NCBI RefSeq assembly: GCF_000826065.2
Contig: NZ_LN623543.1
Coordinates: forward strand, 288,144-352,143
DNA length: 64,000 nucleotides
DNA from: Tessaracoccus massiliensis
Lineage (GTDB): Bacteria > Actinomycetota > Actinomycetes > Propionibacteriales > Propionibacteriaceae
Direction: 5' to 3'
This document shows positions 1 through 7,502 of the stretch, in pieces. Below the pieces are notes generated by a model. That model saw only the letters and a program-made list of their open reading frames with translations, made no database searches and was not told where the DNA came from. Position numbers and translations under genes: made by a program. Every line of letters begins with the position of its first letter. Within the stretch, counting starts at the first letter, position 1.

Positions 1-2
1 CG

Positions 3-218
3 GAGATCACTGTGGTGTTCAGCGGCGACGTGCTGTTCGCGGGCACCATCGGCCGCACCGATCTGCCCGGCGGTAGCATGTCTGAGATGCGCGATTCGCT
101 GCGGCGCATCGCGGAGCACTTCCCGGCCGATTCCCCGCTGCTGCCGGGGCACGGTCAGCCCACCAGCCTGGCCAGGGAGATCGCCACCAACCCGTATCTG
201 CAGCCCGGAAACCTGTGA
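3..218 (+). CDS. MBL-fold metallo-hydrolase, C-terminal part (cut by window edge)
   Basis: This is the last 71 codons of a metallo-beta-lactamase-fold hydrolase of the glyoxalase II-like group; the 5' part lies before the window. The segment GDVLFAGTIGRTDLPGGS is the typical central strand/loop of these enzymes, with a metal-ligand Asp in GD. LLPGHGQPT near the end carries the last metal-ligand His. Substrate cannot be told from this fragment. It ends 11 bp before hisS, an arrangement often seen in actinobacteria (MBL hydrolase then hisS), and probably shares its transcript. Confidence 0.85.
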   Translation, partial: EITVVFSGDVLFAGTIGRTDLPGGSMSEMRDSLRRIAEHFPADSPLLPGHGQPTSLAREIATNPYLQPGNL

Positions 219-229
219 GGAACTGAGCC

Positions 230-1564
230 TTGTCCCGCCCCAAGCCGCTGAGCGGCTTCCCCGAGTTCCTGCCCGCCGGCCGCTTCGTGGAGGACCGCGT
301 CCTCGACGTGGTCCGCTCCACATTCGAGCTGCACGGCTTCGCTCCCATCGAGACCCGCGCTGTCGAGCCCCTCGACCAGCTCGCGCGCAAGGGCGAGATC
401 GACAAGGAGATCTACGTCGTGCGCCGCCTGCACGCCGAGGCGGGAGACGCCGACGAACTCGGCCTGCACTTCGACCTCACCGTGCCTTTCGCCCGCTACG
501 TGCTGGAGAACGCCGGGCACCTGGCCTTCCCGTTCCGTCGCTACCAGATCCAGAAGGTCTGGCGCGGCGAACGTCCCCAGGAGGGGCGCTACCGCGAGTT
601 CACGCAGGCCGACATCGACATCGTCGGGCAGGGCGCCCTCGCCTCGCACCACGACGTGGAGATCCCGCTGGTCGCCGTCGATGTGTTCGAGAAGCTCCAC
701 CGCGACCTCGGTTTGCCGCAGGTGAAGCTGCTGGTCAACAACCGCAAGGTGCTCGAGGGCTTCTACCGCGGGCTGGGCATCGCCAATCCCGCGGCCGTGA
801 TGCAGCGGGTGGACAAGTACGACAAGATCGGCCCCTACGCCGTCAGACAACTGCTCACCTACGAGCTCGGGCTGAGCCAGGCGCAGGCCGGCGCCTGCGT
901 AGCCCTGGCTGGCATCTCCGCCGCGGATGAATCCTTCGTCGACGATGTGCGCGCTCTCGGCGTGACCGACGATCTGCTCGACACAGGGCTGGACGAACTG
1001 GCAGGGCTGATCCGCGTCGCCCGCAGGTCGGCTCCAGACAGGGTGGTCACTGATCTGAAGATCGCCCGCGGTCTGGACTACTACACCGGCACCGTCTACG
1101 AGACCCTGCTGGTGGGCTCCGAGAAGCTCGGCTCGGTCGCCAGCGGTGGCCGCTACGACTCACTGGCCAGCGACGGGAAGACCACCTTCCCCGGGGTCGG
1201 CTACTCGTTCGGCATCACCCGCATCCTCGCCCCGCTGATCGGCAAGAAGAAGATCGGGGCCAGCCGCTCGGTGCCCAGCGCGGTGCTCGTGGCCGTGGAC
1301 AACGAGGATTCCCGTGAGCAGGCGATCGCCGTGGCCGGGCAGTTGCGTGCGCGCGGCATCCCCGTCGAGGTGGCACCGAAGGCGGACAAGTTCGGCAAGC
1401 AGATCCGCTATGCCGAGCGTCGGGGCATCCCGTTCGTCTGGTTCGGCGCCGGCTACGACGACTCGGTCAAGGACATCCGCAGCGGAGACCAGGCAGCGGC
1501 CTCGCCCGAGACCTGGACCCCGCCCGCCGAAGACCTCCACGTCGCCGTCACGGCCGTTGGTTGA
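230..1564 (+). CDS. hisS: histidine--tRNA ligase
   Basis: This cytoplasmic class II synthetase charges tRNA-His with histidine, and its 444 residues are normal for the bacterial enzyme. The motif 2 region FRRYQIQKVWRGERPQEGRY lies near residue 105. The histidine-specific ARGLDYYTGTVYE box lies near residue 276 and motif 3 (GYSFGITRI) near residue 323, followed by an anticodon-binding C-terminal domain. The TTG start at 230 is chosen because GAGGAA at 217-222 is a usable ribosome-binding site and the N-terminus SRPKPLSGFPEFLP matches the family. The stop codon lies inside dispersed repeat R1, so the repeat begins within the last codons of the gene. Confidence 0.97.
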   Translation: MSRPKPLSGFPEFLPAGRFVEDRVLDVVRSTFELHGFAPIETRAVEPLDQLARKGEIDKEIYVVRRLHAEAGDADELGLHFDLTVPFARYVLENAGHLAFPFRRYQIQKVWRGERPQEGRYREFTQADIDIVGQGALASHHDVEIPLVAVDVFEKLHRDLGLPQVKLLVNNRKVLEGFYRGLGIANPAAVMQRVDKYDKIGPYAVRQLLTYELGLSQAQAGACVALAGISAADESFVDDVRALGVTDDLLDTGLDELAGLIRVARRSAPDRVVTDLKIARGLDYYTGTVYETLLVGSEKLGSVASGGRYDSLASDGKTTFPGVGYSFGITRILAPLIGKKKIGASRSVPSAVLVAVDNEDSREQAIAVAGQLRARGIPVEVAPKADKFGKQIRYAERRGIPFVWFGAGYDDSVKDIRSGDQAAASPETWTPPAEDLHVAVTAVG

Positions 1565-1597
1565 GCCTGCGAGCTCTGCGAGCAGTGTCGAAACCGC
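1555..1597 (+). repeat. dispersed stem-loop repeat R1, copy 1
   Basis: This copy runs over the hisS stop codon and ends at AAACCGC. Its inner stem is CTGC (1567-1570) pairing with GCAG (1582-1585) around an 11-nt loop. The other copies have CCGC/GCGG at the same place, so one pair changed from C-G to T-A on both sides. The flanks GGTTGA and TCGAAACC can also pair imperfectly. The orientation is the same as that of hisS. Confidence 0.75.
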
Positions 1598-1667
1598 TGA
1601 CGCATGTCGGACAGGTTGTCACCAGCTTGGCGCCGCAGCCTCTGCTGGGGCCTTCACTTGGGACAAC

Positions 1668-1673
1668 TAGGCT
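1668..1673 (+). promoter_or_regulatory. putative -10 box for leaderless secA2 transcript
   Basis: TAGGCT ends 6 nt before the secA2 ATG and there is no Shine-Dalgarno sequence between them. This is the TAnnnT-to-start spacing expected when transcription begins at the start codon itself. No good -35 is visible. Confidence 0.5.
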
Positions 1674-1679
1674 GGTTCC

Positions 1680-3959
1680 ATGTTCGACGCGCTGCGTGCC
1701 AAGCTGCTGCGGCAGATCAGCAACCGCCCCGTGGAGCGGCTGGCGCCCATCGCCCGGGCCGCGGCACAGCTGGATCTGAGCACCCGCTCCGACGATGAGC
1801 TGAGCGCCGCTGCCCGGACCGATGCTGGGGAGGCCGCCTCCTCTGACGAGGCGTTGGCGAGCTACCTCGCTGCGAGCAGGGAACTGGCCGACCGGCATCT
1901 CGGGATGCGGCCCTTCGAGGTGCAACTCCACGCCGCGGCCGCCCTGCTCCGGGGCCTGTCCGTGGAGCAGGCGACTGGGGAGGGCAAGACCCTGGTGCTC
2001 GCCCTCGCGGCCGCCTCCTACGGCCTGGCAGGGCGGCGCGTGCACGTCCTCAGCGCCAACGACTATCTCGCGGAGCGCGACGCGCAATGGATGGGCCCAC
2101 TGTTCTGCGCGCTCGGGCTCAGTGTCGCATCGGTGACCGGGCACACGCCACAGGCCCAACGCCGGGAGCGGTACGCGGCGGGCATCGTCTACGTGCCTGT
2201 GGCCGAGAGCGGCTTCGATCTCCTCCGCGACCGGATCGCGATGTCCGCCGATGCCCAGGTCTCTCCCGTGCGCGACGTCGCGCTCATCGACGAGGCCGAC
2301 GCGGTACTCCTCGACGAGGCGACCGTGCCGCTCGTCCTCAGCGCAGAGGCCGGCACTGCGGAGAGGATCGACCCGCGCATCATCGAGGTGGTCGAGTCCC
2401 TCGAGCGGGAGAGTGATTTCGCGGTCGACGACGATGCTCGCGCGGTGCACCTCACCGACGCCGGCCTCACCGCGTTGGAGGAGGCGCTACCCGGTCTCGA
2501 ACTCTTCGGCCGCCACCATCATCTCCTCGCGCAGGCCAACGTCGCCCTGCACGCCCGGCACCTGCTGCGCCGTGACGTCGACTACGTGGTGCGCGACGGC
2601 CGGGCGTGGCTGGTCAGCCAGACGAAGGGCCGCGTCGAACTCCTGCACCGTTGGCCCGAGGGGCTCCAGTCCGCGGTCGAGGCCAAGGAGGGGCTGAAAC
2701 CATCGGCACGCCTGGAGATCCTCGACCAGGTCACCATCGCGGAGCTCGTCCGCGGCTACGGCACCGTGGTGGGCACCAGCGCGACGCTCTGGCCCGCCGC
2801 AGAGGAGCTGTTCGAGCTGTACGGCATCGGGGCCGGACATCTGCCGCCCAACGCGCCCTGCATCAGGGTCGACGAGCCGGTGCGGGTCTACGAGCTCTCC
2901 GCCGAGCGTGACACTGCGGCGCTGGATCTCGTGCACGCTGCCCATTCCGCCGGCCAGCCGGTGCTGGTCGGCAGCCCGTCGGTGGCGCGTTCTGAGGAGT
3001 TCGCCGCCACGCTGCGCGAGGAGGGCCTCGACGCAGTCGTGCTCAACGCCCGGCAGGACGCGGAGGAGAACACGATCATCGCCCGAGCAGGGGAGCCTGG
3101 CCGGATCACTGTCTCCACCCAGATGGCGGGCCGCGGCACCGACATCCGGCTGGCAGACGCCGCCCGCGACGCCGGAGGCCTCCTGGTGATCGGGTTAGGG
3201 GTCTTCCCCAGCACCAGGCTCGACGACCAACTGCGGGGGAGGGCCGGCAGGCAGGGCGATCCCGGCCGCTCGATCTTCCTGGCCAGCCTCGAGGACGAAC
3301 TGATCCAGCAGACCGAACCCAACCACCGCACCCCGGCGGACGTGGCCGACGGCGGGCTGATCCGCGACCGTCGGCTCAACGAGATCGTCGGCCACGCGCA
3401 GCGGGTCAAGGAGGGCGAACAGCAATCACTGCGAGGGCTGACCCACCGCTATGGGCGGCTGTTGCGGATCCAGCGCGGCAGGATCCTCGAGCGCCGCCAG
3501 CGATGGCTGACCGACGACGCCTCGCTCGCCGAGGCGTGGGGCCTCATCCCGGAGAAGGCCGCCCAGTTGGCCGATCAGGTGACAGAGGACGCCATGCACA
3601 GGGCCGCACGTACGGCGTTGCTCGCGAGCGTGGACCGGGCCTGGACCAGGCACCTGGACTTCGCGGCGCAGCTTCGCGAGGGCATCCACCTGCAGAGCCT
3701 CGCCCGAAAGGTTCCCCTGGAGGTGTTCAACGGCGAGATAGCCCGCGCGTTCGGCCCCCTGCTCGACCGTTCCGTGACCAGCGCGTCACGGATCCTCGCG
3801 AGGGCGACCGTCGTCGACGGCGGGCTGCGGCTGAACGCCCGCCAGTTGGGCATTCCCAGCGCCACCTGGGCTTACACCGTCAGCGACTACTCGCTGGGCA
3901 GTGAGCTCGACCGGATGGGCAGGAAGCTGAAGGGCAAGGACCGTCGCGGCTACTACTGA
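1680..3959 (+). CDS. secA2: accessory preprotein translocase ATPase SecA2
   Basis: This SecA-family DEAD ATPase is expected to drive export of a subset of proteins at the membrane. Visible motifs are Walker A ATGEGKT near residue 98, the DEADAVLLDEA box near 203, the long preprotein-binding insertion, QMAGRGTDI near 480, and the Arg-finger region GRAGRQGDPG near 520. At 759 residues it is shorter than housekeeping SecA and lacks the C-terminal Zn/SecB-binding tail. That size fits the actinobacterial SecA2 of mycobacteria. It sits alone between hisS and an island of repeats, with no SecY2 or glycosylation genes near. The ATG at 1680 follows a -10-like TAGGCT, so the mRNA may be leaderless. R1 copy 2 follows the stop by 34 bp. 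Confidence 0.88.
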   Translation: MFDALRAKLLRQISNRPVERLAPIARAAAQLDLSTRSDDELSAAARTDAGEAASSDEALASYLAASRELADRHLGMRPFEVQLHAAAALLRGLSVEQATGEGKTLVLALAAASYGLAGRRVHVLSANDYLAERDAQWMGPLFCALGLSVASVTGHTPQAQRRERYAAGIVYVPVAESGFDLLRDRIAMSADAQVSPVRDVALIDEADAVLLDEATVPLVLSAEAGTAERIDPRIIEVVESLERESDFAVDDDARAVHLTDAGLTALEEALPGLELFGRHHHLLAQANVALHARHLLRRDVDYVVRDGRAWLVSQTKGRVELLHRWPEGLQSAVEAKEGLKPSARLEILDQVTIAELVRGYGTVVGTSATLWPAAEELFELYGIGAGHLPPNAPCIRVDEPVRVYELSAERDTAALDLVHAAHSAGQPVLVGSPSVARSEEFAATLREEGLDAVVLNARQDAEENTIIARAGEPGRITVSTQMAGRGTDIRLADAARDAGGLLVIGLGVFPSTRLDDQLRGRAGRQGDPGRSIFLASLEDELIQQTEPNHRTPADVADGGLIRDRRLNEIVGHAQRVKEGEQQSLRGLTHRYGRLLRIQRGRILERRQRWLTDDASLAEAWGLIPEKAAQLADQVTEDAMHRAARTALLASVDRAWTRHLDFAAQLREGIHLQSLARKVPLEVFNGEIARAFGPLLDRSVTSASRILARATVVDGGLRLNARQLGIPSATWAYTVSDYSLGSELDRMGRKLKGKDRRGYY

Positions 3960-3993
3960 GGTCGCCTTGTGGTTCCCTGAGCGTCGCGCCCTG

Positions 3994-4036
3994 CGCTGGT
4001 TGAGCCCGCGAGTTCTACGAGCGGTGTCGAAACCGC
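3994..4036 (+). repeat. dispersed stem-loop repeat R1, copy 2
   Basis: The copy lies 34 bp after the secA2 stop in the same orientation as that gene. The inner stem is CCGC (4006-4009) with GCGG (4021-4024), enclosing the 11-nt loop GAGTTCTACGA. The left end reads CGCTGGTTGAGC and the right end GTCGAAACCGC. Confidence 0.75.
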
Positions 4037-4373
4037 TAAGCGTGCCCAGCACCTGTTCCACTGCGGGGGTGTGCCGCCGAGGGTGGGGAAAGAAGGACGC
4101 GAGTGTTGCCCGTGCGCATGGACGGCGACGGTCGGTTGTCGCTGCTCGGCGTGGCCTCGAAACTCGCGCCCTTCACTCCCCGTCCCCGGCTTTGCCCTGT
4201 CCGGTTGCCCGTCGTTGCTGCCTACACCGTTGTCGACGTGGTTGCCGGAGCGTCCGGCGTCGGGGTGCGTTGCAGAAAGGCAGCGTTGTCGGGCAACTAG
4301 GGACCTGGGTGGGGTCCGGTGCCGGAGAAGCACTTGCGTACCCCCGACCCCGGCCACTCCTTCACGCTTCGCC

Positions 4374-4508
4374 GGTCCCTGAGCGTGAGCGCCAGCGAAC
4401 GACGAAGGGCCCCCGCAGCCCGATCCGACACCCCAACCACCAGGGTCAAGACCATAGACACGCTGCGGGCGCCCTTCGTCGCCGCGCGGGGCGCGACGCT
4501 CAGGGACC
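4374..4508. repeat. palindromic repeat R2, complete copy
   Basis: The outer arms GGTCCCTGAGCGT (4374-4386) and ACGCTCAGGGACC (4496-4508) are a perfect 13-bp inverted repeat. The inner arms at 4400-4419 and 4462-4481 (20 nt each) pair with one mismatch across a 42-nt spacer. A second partial unit with the same CCGATCCGACAC core follows to about 4545 and joins the 3' flank of the HNH gene. A strong cruciform or transcript hairpin is possible. Confidence 0.75.
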
Positions 4509-4602
4509 AGGACCCGCGCAGCCGATCCGACACCTCAACCACAGGGCATGCTTGCAGGCCCCGACCGCGAGTTCCGGCAGGGGCTGGCCGAACAGGCGGG
4601 GG

Positions 4603-6042
4603 TCAGGAGACCAGGGCCAACAATTCTGGGTCGAGGCAGGTGGCGCGGTCGGGGTACCGGTCCCACGCCGGATCATCGCCAGGCGGGTCCGCATAAGGTT
4701 TCACCGCGGGTGGTTCCAAGGCCGTCGGTCTTGGGGTCAGGGTGTTGAGCCTGATGGTGCCGGCCGAGGTGACCAGAAACTCGAGCCCGGAGCGGTACCG
4801 CCAGTGGAACACCCCCGGCGAGATCTGCTCGACCCACACCTTCCCGGCAGTCTTGGGCCGGTGGATGCGTCTGGACAGATTCCCCAGGTTCGGCAACTTC
4901 GTCTGCCCCGTCTCGCCTTCCGCATAGGGCTGGGTGTGGTCCATGTCACACGCCCTGGCAGGCGTGGAGCCGAACGGGCCCACGCAGTACGGGTCCCGCA
5001 CGTTCAGCGCCAGCTTCATCGCCGCGGTGGGGTCATGCGCATCAACCGCTGCGAGGCTGTTGGGGTCGATCACCGGCCTGACGATCACCTTGCACCCCTT
5101 GAGGAGTTCGGGGAGGCGGTTGGCGAGGAGGTCGCCCCACTTCTCCACCCGCGCAACACCGGAAAGCTCCTGCCCGACGTCGTCGGTGAGCGGGATCTGC
5201 TGCGCGTCGATCGACACGATCAACTCCCGCACCGGAAGGGTGTCCTGCCCGAACCTTGAACGGGCCAACTCACCCATCGCAGCCGCCCGACGAGCATTCA
5301 GCTTCACCCGCTGGACATCCGTCTCATCAAAGATCAACGCCTGCACATCGGCAGGCAGATCCTGGGCCGGAAGAGTCGCCGCAATGCTGCTGACCGCGTC
5401 CTCAAACGCGATCCCATCCGCCGGATTCAACCGGGCGAACACCTCCACCTGACCATCCTTGATACCCGTGACATGCACCTTCCGCTCCTTGCGCGCCAAC
5501 ACCTCACGGGCCTCAGCCGCCGCCGGATCAGCCGCGATGATCCACCCCGGCAACTCCTTCAACACCCGGACCCAGGGCCACTGCCCCAGAGCTTGGGCGC
5601 ACTTGGCATCTATCTCGGTCACCTGGGTGGCAGACAGCCGGGCGCACTCCGCCGCGACGCCCGCGGCCTGGTAGAACCTGATCCGGCCCCCGAGCACTGC
5701 TTCCCAGAGGACGGGGTGGCGGTCGCGGACGTTGAGCACGTCCGCGATCCTGCCGATCGCCGAACCCGGCGAGATCCCCAGTACAGCGGCGATCTCGACC
5801 GCGACGAACTCACCCACCGACGCCGTGCCGTCGGCGCCGAACCGGACCAGACGCTCGATGGTCTCCACCGTTCGCTCTTCATCGATCTCGTAGGCGTCGC
5901 AGATCTGCGCAATACTCACCGCCTGCAACACCTCACCCGTCTGGGCCAGGTCGTTGCCTCTCAGGAGGTCTTCCAGACCGTCTGTCACGGCCCGGGGTAA
6001 TAGATCCATCATGAGATCCACGCTAGAGGCGACCTCTGACAT
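4603..6042 (-). CDS. DUF222/HNH endonuclease family protein (13E12 repeat type), copy A
   Basis: This 479-residue protein has a helical DUF222 N-terminal region (about 1-330) and a C-terminal HNH-like site: CDMDHTQPYAEGETG, then NLGNLSRRIHRPKT. The family matches the multicopy REP13E12 proteins of mycobacteria; its role is unknown, and nuclease activity is inferred from the HNH motif. The protein is about 80% identical by eye to copy B at 48770-50212, and a third, truncated copy lies directly upstream of it at 6281-6480. The ATG at 6042 has no ribosome-binding site, but TATAG lies about 20 nt upstream. The sequence GAAAAATGTCAGAGGT around the start is shared with copy B. A downstream start at an ATGATG pair (about 12 codons in) cannot be excluded. 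R2 repeat lies at its 3' side. Confidence 0.85.
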   Translation of the reverse strand: MSEVASSVDLMMDLLPRAVTDGLEDLLRGNDLAQTGEVLQAVSIAQICDAYEIDEERTVETIERLVRFGADGTASVGEFVAVEIAAVLGISPGSAIGRIADVLNVRDRHPVLWEAVLGGRIRFYQAAGVAAECARLSATQVTEIDAKCAQALGQWPWVRVLKELPGWIIAADPAAAEAREVLARKERKVHVTGIKDGQVEVFARLNPADGIAFEDAVSSIAATLPAQDLPADVQALIFDETDVQRVKLNARRAAAMGELARSRFGQDTLPVRELIVSIDAQQIPLTDDVGQELSGVARVEKWGDLLANRLPELLKGCKVIVRPVIDPNSLAAVDAHDPTAAMKLALNVRDPYCVGPFGSTPARACDMDHTQPYAEGETGQTKLPNLGNLSRRIHRPKTAGKVWVEQISPGVFHWRYRSGLEFLVTSAGTIRLNTLTPRPTALEPPAVKPYADPPGDDPAWDRYPDRATCLDPELLALVS

Positions 6043-6124
6043 TTTTCGCCTATGCTGGCTATATGGCCAGATTCTTTTCGTTGATGTGGGCTATCCGTTG
6101 AGGGTGATGGGTGGGGTGTTGGAT

Positions 6125-6222
6125 CGGCTGCGGGCGCCCTTCGTCGTGGCCCGGCTCCTTCGTCGCGGGGGCCACGCTCAGGGACCAGGGCCCCCGCAGC
6201 CGATCCGACACGTCAACCACCG
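6125..6222. repeat. palindromic repeat R2, partial copy
   Basis: The right-hand arm (CTGCGGGCGCCCTTCGTCG at 6128-6146), the outer arm CACGCTCAGGGACC and a second core with GCCGATCCGACAC are present; the left arm is missing. The copy lies between HNH copy A and the truncated HNH copy, on the 3' side of the latter. Its layout equals the 4462-4550 segment beside copy A. Confidence 0.65.
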
Positions 6223-6280
6223 GGGCATGCCAGTAGGCCCCGACCGCGAGTACCGGCAGGGGCTGGGCAAGCAGGCAGGG

Positions 6281-6480
6281 TCAGGAGACCAGGGCCAACA
6301 ATTCAGGGTCGAGGCAGGTGGAACGGTCCGGGTACAGGTCCCACGCCGGATCCGCGTACGGACGCACGGGCGGTGGCTCCATGGCCGTCGGTCGTGGGGT
6401 GAGGGTGTTGAGCCGGATGGTGCCGGCCGAGGTGACCAGAAACTCCAACCCCCAGCGGTAGCGCCAGTGGAACACCCCAG
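6281..6480 (-). pseudogene. 3' remnant of a DUF222/HNH gene, copy C
   Basis: Only about 66 C-terminal codons remain, from GVFHWRYRWGLEFLVTSAG to the end LDPELLALVS. They are nearly identical to the C-terminus of copy A, with a short internal deletion after VRPYADP. The similarity continues about 60 bp past the stop, so this is a duplicated unit that lost its 5' part. The break at about 6481 is followed within 10 bp by R1 copy 3, which suggests that the repeat or its insertion marks the deletion point. No start codon or HNH motif remains. Confidence 0.8.
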
Positions 6481-6489
6481 CGCCTAGAA

Positions 6490-6532
6490 GGTTTTCGGAC
6501 ACCGCTCGTAGCACTCGCGGGCTCAACCAGCG
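6490..6532 (-). repeat. dispersed stem-loop repeat R1, copy 3
   Basis: On the minus strand this copy reads CGCTGGTTGAGCC, then CGCGAGTGCTACGAGCGG, then TGTCCGAAAACC. The inner stem CCGC/GCGG is intact. It lies 11 bp after the stop of the 6544-7434 gene, in the orientation of that gene, and abuts the truncated HNH copy. Confidence 0.75.
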
Positions 6533-6543
6533 GCGCCTACCGG

Positions 6544-7434
6544 TCAGCGGTAGTCGCTGCGCACGAAGTTGGGCACCGAACCCACGAACCGCTCCAGCAG
6601 CGCCAGGTGGGCGTCGAGATCCTGCTCCTTGGCGCCCGGGGGCAGCCAGGAGACCACCCAGCCGCCGGCGAGGTCGACGCGTTCGGCGCTCAACGGGGCG
6701 TCGACGAACAGGGCAAGTAGCCGCTGGTGCACCACGTCGGACGCGTAGCGCGGATCCTCGGCAGTGACGCGCCAGCGCTGGTTGAAGTCAACAGACTCGA
6801 ACTTCTGCCGCTGCGTGATCCACACCTCGTCGAGCGACCGGTCGGTCACTGACAGCGGTGGCAGGTGCAACTCGGCCTCGACCGCAAGGAAACGACGCTG
6901 GAACTCAGGGCTGTTGAGCCCGTGCACCATCCCGGCGAACGCGGTGTGGGGACCGGCCTTGCCGTAGACGATGTCGGTGATCTTGTGGGTCTTCTTCTCA
7001 TCGGAGACGCCGGCGATCTTCAGCGCCTTCGCGTGCTCGCGGAGGTGGACGATCATGTTCTCGACCGGCCGCCACGCGTCGGCGGGGCTCTTCCCACGGA
7101 TGACCGTCCGCTCGTAGCGCCACCCGCGCTCGGCCGCCCAGCGCTGCAACCCGGGACGGATCCGGCGGGCCAGTGCATCGGCGCGCACCTTGCTGACCCC
7201 ACGGATGATCAGCCACGGGATGCCCACGAGGATCAGGATCGCCAACGCCAGCACCGTGAGGCCCACCAGGATGGCGCCCACCCAGGGGATGTCGAACAGC
7301 GTCGACGGGGCCTCGAGCACGATGATCAGCAAGCCGACGCACACCGCGGTCACGACGGCGAGGGTCGTGGTGATGGTCCGGGAGGCACGGCGTGCGAACA
7401 CGGAGAGGGGCTGACGGCGCTGATGGCGATTCAC
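6544..7434 (-). CDS. two-helix membrane protein with DUF3137-like cytoplasmic domain
   Basis: The function is unknown. Two hydrophobic segments lie near residues 20-40 and 50-75 (TLAVVTAVCVGLLIIVL and GAILVGLTVLALAILILVGI), followed by a soluble domain of about 215 residues. The stretch FESVDFNQRWRVTAEDPRYASDVVHQRL resembles the core of DUF3137-type proteins, whose job is not established. GTG at 7434 is preferred as start because a TAGCCT -10 box at 7448-7443 would overlap the alternative TTG at 7443. The gene is divergent from aspS, with 68 bp between the starts. R1 copy 3 follows its 3' end. Confidence 0.7.
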   Translation of the reverse strand: MNRHQRRQPLSVFARRASRTITTTLAVVTAVCVGLLIIVLEAPSTLFDIPWVGAILVGLTVLALAILILVGIPWLIIRGVSKVRADALARRIRPGLQRWAAERGWRYERTVIRGKSPADAWRPVENMIVHLREHAKALKIAGVSDEKKTHKITDIVYGKAGPHTAFAGMVHGLNSPEFQRRFLAVEAELHLPPLSVTDRSLDEVWITQRQKFESVDFNQRWRVTAEDPRYASDVVHQRLLALFVDAPLSAERVDLAGGWVVSWLPPGAKEQDLDAHLALLERFVGSVPNFVRSDYR

Positions 7435-7442
7435 GAGTGGCA

Positions 7443-7448
7443 AGGCTA
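7443..7448 (-). promoter_or_regulatory. putative -10 box for the 6544-7434 gene
   Basis: TAGCCT on the minus strand ends 8 nt before GTG 7434 and no ribosome-binding site intervenes. This fits a leaderless transcript and decides the start codon. Confidence 0.4.
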
Positions 7449-7502
7449 CCCCGATAACATGGCCGGACGAGCTGCACCGTCTATGCAGCCGTAGATAGGG
7501 AA

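Larger units (their letters stand above)
3960..4602. other. intergenic stretch with repeats, no convincing gene
   Basis: The stretch between secA2 and the HNH gene has R1 copy 2 at 3994-4036 and a complete R2 palindrome at 4374-4508. From about 4510 to 4602 it shares sequence with 6185-6280, the 3' flank of the truncated HNH copy. The 4040-4370 part shows no codon pattern, known motif or RNA gene that I can recognise. Short open frames there look random. Confidence 0.6.

Noticed and set aside
4040-4370. Small protein genes in the secA2-HNH gap (for example a 65-codon frame at 4103)
   Set aside because: No ribosome-binding site, no codon bias and no recognisable motif; frames of this length are expected by chance at this GC.
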